A stretch of 64,000 nt of DNA. It comes from Ornithinimicrobium cavernae. GTDB lineage: Bacteria > Actinomycetota > Actinomycetes > Actinomycetales > Dermatophilaceae. The notes below the pieces were generated by a model that ran no database searches, was not told the origin of the DNA, and saw only the letters and a list, made by a program, of their open reading frames with translations. The stretch is from the NCBI RefSeq assembly GCF_003121625.1, contig NZ_QDDJ01000018.1, positions 1-64,000 on the forward strand, given 5' to 3'. Each line of letters opens with the position of its first letter. Position 1 is the first letter of the stretch. Positions 58,256 through 64,000 of the stretch are shown here, in pieces. The position numbers were made by a program, and so were the translations under genes.

Positions 58256-59197
58256 ATGATGTACACAGAAAGCCCTGTCCTGGAGCTCGCCGGTGTGAGC
58301 AAGGGCTACGGCGGCGAGCCGGTGCTCCGGGGGCTGGACCTGTCACTGGGACGGGGAGTGCACGCACTCCTGGGCCCCAACGGTGCCGGCAAGACCACCC
58401 TGATCAACATCCTCACGACGCTCGTCCCGCACGACTCGGGCACGGTGCGTGTCCTCGGCCTGGACCCGGCGACGCAGGCCGGCCGGATCCGGCACCGGAT
58501 CAGCGTGACCGGTCAGTTCGCCGCAGTCGACGAGGTGCTGACCGGTCGGGAGAACCTCGTCCTGATGGGGCGTCTGCTCGGGCTGCGCCCCGCCGCCGCC
58601 CGGGCCCGCGCCGACGAGCTGCTCGAGCGCTTCGAGATCGCCACGGCAGGCGGCCGCCGGGTGGCGACCTACTCCGGAGGCATGCGGCGCCGGCTGGACC
58701 TGGCGATCAGCCTCATCTGGCCACCGGAGGTGCTCTTCCTCGACGAGCCGACGACCGGGCTCGACACCCGCAGCAGGATCGCGCTCTGGGACCAGATCAG
58801 GACGCTGGCGGCCGAGGGCACCTCGGTGTTCCTCACGACGCAGTACCTCGAGGAGGCCGACCAGCTCGCTGAGCAGATCACTGTCCTGGACGGCGGCCGG
58901 ATCGTCGCGCAGGGCAGCGCCGGGCACCTCAAGTCGCTGGTCGGCGGGGCGTTCCTGCGGGTGCTCGACGGGTCCGGCACCGTCGTGCAGGAGGTCGCCA
59001 CCGACGGGTCCGCGGCGGACCTGGCCCGCGTCAGCGCCGAGGTCGCGGCGACCGCACCGGGGCTGCGCGTCGAGCTGCGCCAACCCACCCTCGACGACGC
59101 CTTCCTGCACCTCACCGGGCACCGCGCCCACCCGACCGAGGACAGCGCAGACCGGCCCGACGACAACGCACCCCACGGCCTGGAGGTGGCCCGATGA
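58256..59197 (+). CDS. ABC exporter ATP-binding protein, DrrA type
   Basis: 313 aa. Walker A LGPNGAGKTT, signature YSGGMRRRLDLAISL, Walker B VLFLDEPTTGLD, and the DrrA-type C-terminal extension (LRVELRQPTLDDAFLHLTGH). It energises export of a hydrophobic compound or drug. First ATG 58256, with a second ATG next to it. Translationally coupled to the permease (ATGA). Confidence 0.92.
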   Translation: MMYTESPVLELAGVSKGYGGEPVLRGLDLSLGRGVHALLGPNGAGKTTLINILTTLVPHDSGTVRVLGLDPATQAGRIRHRISVTGQFAAVDEVLTGRENLVLMGRLLGLRPAAARARADELLERFEIATAGGRRVATYSGGMRRRLDLAISLIWPPEVLFLDEPTTGLDTRSRIALWDQIRTLAAEGTSVFLTTQYLEEADQLAEQITVLDGGRIVAQGSAGHLKSLVGGAFLRVLDGSGTVVQEVATDGSAADLARVSAEVAATAPGLRVELRQPTLDDAFLHLTGHRAHPTEDSADRPDDNAPHGLEVAR

Positions 59198-60015
59198 GCG
59201 CCCCGCCGACCACGCCCACCCGTCCCCCGACCGACCGGACGCCGTCGCCCGCGCCGGGCAGCGGCATACTCACCGCCTCAGCGGCCTTCGTCGGCCGGGC
59301 CACCCGACACAGCCTGCGCGACGTCGAGGCCCTCCTCATGGCCGTCGTCCTGCCCCTGATGCTGATGCTCGTCTTCACCTACGTCTTCGGCGGCGCGATC
59401 TCGCCCAGCGGCGACTACCTCGACTACGTCGTGCCCGGCATCGTGCTCACATGCGCCGGCTTCGGAGCGGCCTCGACGGCCGTCGGAGTCGCCCAGGACA
59501 TGACCACAGGCACTATCAACCGGCTGCGCACCATGCCGGTGCCCAGCGGCACCGTCCTGGTCGGACACGTCGTGGCAAGCCTGGCGCGCAACCTGCTCGC
59601 GACCGCGGTGGTCGTCCTCGCCGCGGTGCTCATCGGGTTCCGGCCCGCCGCCGGTGCGCTGGAGTGGCTCGCGGTGGTCGCCCTCCTGGGGCTGTACATC
59701 CTGGCCATCACGACCGTGTTCGCGATGCTCGGCCTCCTGGCCCACTCGCCCGAGGCAGCCAGCGGCTACGGCTTCGTCCTGCTGTTCCTGCCCTACGCCT
59801 CGAGCGCGTTCGTGCCCGTGGCGACCATGCCCTCCTGGCTCCACGGCTTTGCCGAGCACCAGCCGATCACCCCCGTCATCGAGGCGACCCGGGCCCTGCT
59901 GGCCGGCTCCCCGCCGGGCGGCCACGCGTTGGTCGCGATCCTGTGGTGCTTCGGCATCATCGCGGTCGCCGCTGCCCTCACGGCCTACGTCTTCCCCCGG
60001 CGGGTGGCGCGCTGA
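59194..60015 (+). CDS. ABC exporter permease, DrrB type
   Basis: 273 aa ABC-2 permease with six membrane helices after a Pro/Thr-rich N-terminus. GIVLTCAGFGAASTAVGVAQ, DMTTGTINRLRTMPVPSG and the late ITPVIEATRALLAG are family marks. Forms the pore with the ATPase upstream. Confidence 0.92.
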   Translation: MSAPPTTPTRPPTDRTPSPAPGSGILTASAAFVGRATRHSLRDVEALLMAVVLPLMLMLVFTYVFGGAISPSGDYLDYVVPGIVLTCAGFGAASTAVGVAQDMTTGTINRLRTMPVPSGTVLVGHVVASLARNLLATAVVVLAAVLIGFRPAAGALEWLAVVALLGLYILAITTVFAMLGLLAHSPEAASGYGFVLLFLPYASSAFVPVATMPSWLHGFAEHQPITPVIEATRALLAGSPPGGHALVAILWCFGIIAVAAALTAYVFPRRVAR

Positions 60016-60118
60016 GCCGTATGCCGAGGGGCAGCTCGGGCGGGCCAGGCACCACCGGTGAGGGTCACCCGGGCAGAGATTTCGCCGAGTGGTCCCGGGT
60101 CGCCCACAATGGTGACCC

Positions 60119-61846
60119 GTGACCATCTCCACGCGCGCCCACCACCCGGCCGAGCCCCACGACGCCCCCTGGTGGCGTCACGCGGTGATCTACCAGATCT
60201 ATCCCCGGTCGTGGGCCGACGGCAACGGGGACGGTGTCGGTGACCTGGCCGGCATCACCGCCCGGCTGCCCTACCTGGCCGACCTCGGCGTCGACGCGAT
60301 CTGGGTGTCACCGTTCTACGTCTCGCCGATGAACGACGCCGGCTACGACGTGGCGGACTACCGCGACATCGACCCCGTCTTCGGCACCCTCGATGACGCG
60401 GACGCGCTCATCGACCAGGCGCACGACCTCGGCATCCGGGTCATTGTCGACCTGGTGCCCAACCACACCTCGAGCGAGCACGCGTGGTTCCAGCAGGCGC
60501 TGGCCGCGGCACCGGGCTCGGCGGAGCGGGCGCGCTACATGTTCGCGGAGGGCAAGGGGGCCGACGGCTCCGAGCCGCCGAACAACTGGCAGTCCGTGTT
60601 CGGCGGGCCGGCCTGGACCCGGCTCGAGGAGGCGGACGGCACCCCGGGGCAGTGGTACCTGCACCTGTTCGACCCGACCCAGCCGGACCTGAACTGGGAG
60701 AACCCGGAGGTCCGGGAGATGTTCCTGGACGTGCTGCGGTTCTGGCTGGACCGCGGCGTCGACGGCTTCCGCGTCGACGTCGCCCACGGGCTGGTCAAGG
60801 CCGAGGGCCTGCCGGACTGGCACGAGCGCACCGGCATGCTGGGCAGCCACGAGGAGGAGCACGCCACCGAGGGCGAGGAGCCGGAGCGGGCCCCGATGTG
60901 GGACCAGGACGCCGTCCACGAGATCTACCGCGAGTGGCGCAAGCTGCTCGACAGCTACAACCCCGCGGGCGACCCGGCCCGCGACCGCATCCTGTGCGCC
61001 GAGGCCTGGGTGGACTCGGTCGAGCGCGCCGTCGCCTACACCCGTCCCGACGAGATGCACCAGGCGTTCAACTTCGGGTTCCTGGAGTGCCCGTGGCGGG
61101 CCGCGGACCTGCGCGAGGTGATCACCGACTCCCTCGACGCGGCCGAGCTGGTGAGCGCACCCAGCACGTGGGTGCTGTCCAACCACGACGTCGTGCGCCA
61201 CGCCAGCAGGCTGGGGCTGAAGGTGGGGTCCCAGCGTCCCAACGGCATCGGAGTCGGCGACGTGCAGCCCAACGCTGCCCTCGGTGCCCGCCGCGCCCGC
61301 GCGGCGACCGCGCTGATGCTGGCCCTGCCGGGATCGGCCTACGTCTACCAGGGCGAGGAGCTCGGCCTGCCCGACCACACCGCCCTGCCGGACCACGTGC
61401 GCCAGGACCCGACCTGGGAGCGTTCGGGCCACGCGGAGCGCGGCCGGGACGGGTGCCGGGTGCCGATGCCCTGGGAGGCCGGCCGTCCGTCATACGGCTT
61501 CGGACCGAGCGGACAGACCTGGCTGCCGCAGCCGGAGATCTACGGCGCCCTCGCCGTCGACCGCCAGGTCGGCGTGGACGGCTCGTCGCTGGAGCTCTAC
61601 CGCACGCTCCTGGCGGCCCGCCGTGAGCTGGACCTCGGCGTCGGCGAGCTGTCGTGGGAGGACGGCCTGGGCGAGGACGTCGTCTCGTTCCGCACCACCG
61701 ACCGGGACGGCTCGGGCGTGCGGGTGATCACCAACCTCAGAGCGGAGCCGCTGCCCCTGCCCGAGGGCGCCGAGCCCCTCCTCAGCAGCGCCGCCCTCAC
61801 CGACGGGACGGTTCCCACGGACACGACCGTCTGGCTCCGCGTCTGA
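60119..61846 (+). CDS. aglA: Alpha-glucosidase (GH13)
   Basis: 575 aa. Opens WWRHAVIYQIYPRSWADGNG, with the nucleophile Asp220 in GFRVDVAHG, the acid/base Glu295 in CAEAWV and Asp357 in LSNHDVVRH. Subfamily features fit alpha-1,4-glucosidases that release glucose from maltose or trehalose-like sugars. GTG start at 60119. A hairpin terminator and the 63-bp repeat array follow. Confidence 0.93.
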   Translation: MTISTRAHHPAEPHDAPWWRHAVIYQIYPRSWADGNGDGVGDLAGITARLPYLADLGVDAIWVSPFYVSPMNDAGYDVADYRDIDPVFGTLDDADALIDQAHDLGIRVIVDLVPNHTSSEHAWFQQALAAAPGSAERARYMFAEGKGADGSEPPNNWQSVFGGPAWTRLEEADGTPGQWYLHLFDPTQPDLNWENPEVREMFLDVLRFWLDRGVDGFRVDVAHGLVKAEGLPDWHERTGMLGSHEEEHATEGEEPERAPMWDQDAVHEIYREWRKLLDSYNPAGDPARDRILCAEAWVDSVERAVAYTRPDEMHQAFNFGFLECPWRAADLREVITDSLDAAELVSAPSTWVLSNHDVVRHASRLGLKVGSQRPNGIGVGDVQPNAALGARRARAATALMLALPGSAYVYQGEELGLPDHTALPDHVRQDPTWERSGHAERGRDGCRVPMPWEAGRPSYGFGPSGQTWLPQPEIYGALAVDRQVGVDGSSLELYRTLLAARRELDLGVGELSWEDGLGEDVVSFRTTDRDGSGVRVITNLRAEPLPLPEGAEPLLSSAALTDGTVPTDTTVWLRV

Positions 61847-61854
61847 GCCGACGC

Positions 61855-61883
61855 GGGCGGGCCATCTGCCGTCGGGCCCGCCC
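61855..61883 (+). terminator. Terminator hairpin after aglA
   Basis: Perfect 9-bp arms GGGCGGGCC and GGCCCGCCC around an 11-base loop, nine bases past the stop. No T-run. It directly abuts the repeat array. Confidence 0.8.
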
Positions 61884-61885
61884 AC

Positions 61886-62179
61886 GGCTCTGCACAAGTC
61901 GTCGCATACGCCACCTTCTGCAGAACGCACCACCGCACCAGCGCCCACGGCTCTGCACAAGACGTCGCATACGCCACCTTCTGCAGAACGCACCACCGCA
62001 CCAGCGCCCACGGCTCTGCACAAGACGTCGCATACGCCACCTTCTGCAGAACGCACCACCGCACCAGCGCCCACGGCTCTGCACAAGACGTCGCATACGC
62101 CACCTTCTGCAGAACGCACCACCGCACCAGCGCCCACGGCTCTGCAGAAGACGTCGCATACGCCACCTTTTGCAGAGCC
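61886..62179. repeat. Array of five 63-bp units carrying a palindromic core
   Basis: Units start with GGCTCTGC at 61886, 61949, 62012, 62075 and 62138. Each has a 42-bp near-palindromic core (arms around TCTGCA...TGCAGA) and a 21-bp spacer ACGCACCACCGCACCAGCGC(+); spacers are almost identical. Only the last core is a clean hairpin, GGCTCTGCA to TGCAGAGCC. The 63-bp period keeps false frames open on both strands. The rest of the 421-bp gap (61847-62267) holds nothing else that I can support. Confidence 0.93.
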
Positions 62180-62267
62180 GCAGCGAGCGGGGTGGACGGG
62201 CGCGCAGGGGCCGGGGCGGGCGGGCACCCGGCTCGGGCGCCTGCTCGGGTGAAGCGTGGTCCGGTGC

Positions 62268-63572
62268 TCAGCCGGCGTCGGGCTCGCCCACGACGGTCAC
62301 CCGCACCCGGTCGATCCGCATGCCCTCCATGCCGAGCACCTCGAGGCGCAGGCCGAAGCACTCGACGGTGTCCCCTGCGGTCGCCAGCCTGCCGAGCTGC
62401 TCCAGCACGAGGCCAGCCACGGTGTCGTAGTTGTCCCCCTGCAGCTCCACCTGGGTGAGGTCCTCGAACTCCTCGACGTTGAGGCTGCCGTCGACGACCA
62501 GCGACTCGCCGTGGCTGAGCGTGGCGTCCTCGGGGTCGGTGACGGCGTCGTACTCGTCGTAGATCTCCCCGACCACCTCCTCGACGAGGTCCTCCATGGT
62601 GACGATGCCGTCGGTGCCGCCGTACTCGTCGACGACCAGGGCGATCTGCTGCTTCTCCGCGCGCAGCCGGGTCATCGCCGGCAGCACGTGCAGGCTCCCC
62701 GGGAGGGGCACGATCGGCCGGGTGATGTCGGCGATCCGGCGCGTGGACCACTCCCCCAGCGGCACGGCGAGGACGTCCCGGATGTGCACGAACCCGAGCA
62801 CGTCGTCGACCGAGCGGCCGGTCACGGGGAACCGCGAGTGGGTCGAGGAGACCATCAGCCCGTGGGCCTCCTGGACGGTCTGGTCGCCGGCGAGGAACTC
62901 CACGTCGGGGCGCGGGCGCATGACGCGGTCGAGGTTGCGGTCGTGCACGCGAAAGACATCGGTGAGGATGCGGCGGCTGTAGGGACGCAGCCCCTGGTGG
63001 CCCTCGATGATCTCGCGGACCTCGTCAGTGGTCATCTCCTCGGCCTTGGCGTTCGGGTCGCCGCCGACGAGCCGGACGACGAGGTTGGTCGAGGCCGACA
63101 GCAGCCAGATGACCGGCCGCACCAGCTTGGCGAAGAGGTTGAGCGGCGGGCCCAGCACCTTCGTGAACGCCACCGCCTGCTGCATGGCGAGCCGCTTGGG
63201 CACCAGCTCGCCGAGCACCAGGGACAGGTAGGCGATGACGAGCGTCATCACGACCAGCGCAACGGTGTCGGCGAGCCCGTCGGGCAGGCCCCAGCCGGTC
63301 AGCACCGGCACCAGGTCCGGCGCGATCGTCGACCCGCCGTAGGCCGAGGAGAAGAACCCGGCGACCGTCACGCCGATCTGCACGGCGGACAGGAACTGGT
63401 TGGGGTTGCGCACCAGGGCACCGATCCGCTCGCCCCGTGCTCCGCTCGCCTCGATCTTGCGGACCTGTCCGTCCCGCAATGAGACGATCGCCATCTCCGT
63501 GCCGGCGAAGACACCGCCGATGAGCACGAAGACCAGGACCAGACCGAGGTTCACCAGAGTTTGTGAGTCCAC
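62268..63572 (-). CDS. CNNM/CorC-type membrane transporter (DUF21-CBS-CorC_HlyC)
   Basis: 434 aa. N-terminal DUF21 domain with four membrane segments (residues about 5-155), a CBS pair (VMRPRPDVEFLAGD ... GFVHIRDVLAV and the ALVVDEYGGTDGIVTMEDLV stretch), then the CorC_HlyC domain. Such proteins are linked to magnesium or cobalt efflux; older annotations call them hemolysins. GTG start 63572. Confidence 0.92.
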   Translation of the reverse strand: MDSQTLVNLGLVLVFVLIGGVFAGTEMAIVSLRDGQVRKIEASGARGERIGALVRNPNQFLSAVQIGVTVAGFFSSAYGGSTIAPDLVPVLTGWGLPDGLADTVALVVMTLVIAYLSLVLGELVPKRLAMQQAVAFTKVLGPPLNLFAKLVRPVIWLLSASTNLVVRLVGGDPNAKAEEMTTDEVREIIEGHQGLRPYSRRILTDVFRVHDRNLDRVMRPRPDVEFLAGDQTVQEAHGLMVSSTHSRFPVTGRSVDDVLGFVHIRDVLAVPLGEWSTRRIADITRPIVPLPGSLHVLPAMTRLRAEKQQIALVVDEYGGTDGIVTMEDLVEEVVGEIYDEYDAVTDPEDATLSHGESLVVDGSLNVEEFEDLTQVELQGDNYDTVAGLVLEQLGRLATAGDTVECFGLRLEVLGMEGMRIDRVRVTVVGEPDAG

Positions 63573-63622
63573 GGCACGACGCTACCTGCCCGCGGGCACA
63601 CCGGCGATTGAGACAAGCCAAT

Positions 63623-63636
63623 CACGCTTTTGCGTG
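63623..63636. promoter_or_regulatory. Inverted repeat before the ArsR gene at the window end
   Basis: CACGC-TTTT-GCGTG, perfect 5-bp arms, 15 bases before the start of the ArsR gene and in the spacer to the divergent CNNM gene. Possible autoregulatory site. Confidence 0.5.
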
Positions 63637-63651
63637 CCTACACTGAGGCCC

Positions 63652-64000
63652 ATGACCGGCGAGAACGCCCAGATAACCGCCCCGGAGACCGCGGGAGAAG
63701 GCGGGCCCAGCGGCCCCCCTCCCAGCGTCGCGGAGCACTTCGAGCGCCGGGCCGCGACCGACACCGAGGCGCGGGCCCTGGCCTCCAGCCTGCGGCTCCG
63801 GATCCTCCGTCTCACCCTGGACGAGGCGCTGACCAACAAGGAGATCGCGGAGGCGCTGGACCGCAATCCCGCCTCCGTGCTGCACCACGTGCGCACGCTG
63901 GTCGAGACCGGTTTCCTGCGGGCCGAGCCGGTCCGCCGGGGTGAGCGCGGCGCGCGGGAGATCCCCTACCGGGCGACCGGCAAGTCCTGGTACCTCGACG
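63652..64000 (+). CDS. ArsR-type winged-helix regulator, cut by window end
   Basis: At least 116 residues, no stop before the window edge. After a Gly/Pro-rich N-terminus, SLRLRILRLTLDEALTNKEI, EALDRNPASVLHHVRTLV (recognition helix) and a wing TGFLRAEPVRRGERGAREIP make a standard winged helix. ATG 63652. It is the second ArsR-like regulator of the window. The target is unknown; the divergent CNNM gene is a candidate. Confidence 0.85.
   Translation, partial: MTGENAQITAPETAGEGGPSGPPPSVAEHFERRAATDTEARALASSLRLRILRLTLDEALTNKEIAEALDRNPASVLHHVRTLVETGFLRAEPVRRGERGAREIPYRATGKSWYLD

Noticed and set aside
61886-62179. CRISPR array
   Set aside because: The 21-bp segments between cores are almost identical rather than unique, the units are 63 bp without a distinct repeat/spacer pattern, and no cas genes are near.
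61490-62430. Open frames on both strands with 21-residue repeats (VCDVLCRAVGAGAVVRSAEG)
   Set aside because: They exist only because the DNA repeat period is 63 bp, a multiple of three. They overlap the aglA 3' end, have unlikely Cys/Arg-rich composition and no ribosome binding site.

Overview
The window comes from a high-GC actinobacterium. Most likely it is a Micrococcales member near the Intrasporangiaceae/Ornithinimicrobium group, but that family placement is inference. Supporting signs are GC-rich third codon positions, many GTG starts, 4-bp ATGA/GTGA gene overlaps, a ClpP1/ClpP2 pair, a eukaryote-like long IleRS, a DUF222/HNH relic and a mycothiol-type DsbA protein. From memory, the gene order follows a backbone also found in mycobacteria (tig-clpP1-clpP2-clpX ... 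valS/folC/DUF4233/ndk on one side; rpiB, DsbA-like, pepN, globin and alpha-glucosidase on the other). Accessory islands are spliced between these conserved blocks.

Layout. 0-4.4 kb: a decayed DUF222/HNH gene, then divergent gabD and gabT around a perfect palindrome. 4.4-8.9 kb: the cell-elongation operon mreB-mreC-mreD-mrdA, with no rodA beside it. 9-10.7 kb: phosphofructokinase and ndk. 10.8-12.5 kb: an inserted TetR/hydrolase pair. 12.4-18.9 kb: a tight ileS-folC-DUF4233-uppP operon led by a T-box. 18.9-24.8 kb: FAD oxidase, alanine-type symporter, valS. 24.9-29.0 kb: a five-gene overlapping MoxR/DUF58/DUF4129 operon. 29-34 kb: clpX and an ehuBCDA-type ectoine/amino-acid importer. 34-37 kb: two TetR-controlled modules, each with a visible operator. 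37-40.4 kb: clpP2, clpP1, tig, tRNA-Pro and tRNA-Gly. 40.4-49.6 kb: small accessory genes, a tandem Rv0909-type pair, rpiB, a DsbA-like protein, pepN, malQ and an MscS channel. 49.7-52 kb: an ArsR-MFS-globin operon under a near-perfect 38-bp inverted repeat. 52-57.4 kb: a truncated hydrolase, a secreted subtilase and a DUF2786 protein. 57.4-60 kb: a TetR-controlled ABC exporter. 60-64 kb: alpha-glucosidase, a 63-bp repeat array, a CNNM/CorC-type membrane protein and the start of another ArsR regulator.

Themes. (1) Much of the regulation is readable: one T-box, two TTGTNNACAA sites at the gab and ehu loci, and palindromic operators in front of nearly every TetR/ArsR gene. (2) Short tandem duplications are common. 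They sit at the 3' ends of genes (mrdA, clpX, mscS), inside genes (MreB N-terminus, HNH tail, the C-terminal tails of trigger factor, EhuB and DUF4233), and as arrays. (3) A 42-bp palindromic intergenic element occurs at two loci 23 kb apart, once as a five-unit array. I did not find a clear new defence or biosynthetic system. The most novel-looking items are the palindromic repeat family, the recurrent CACGGCATACGG intergenic motif, and the HNH gene broken by an 80-bp duplication.
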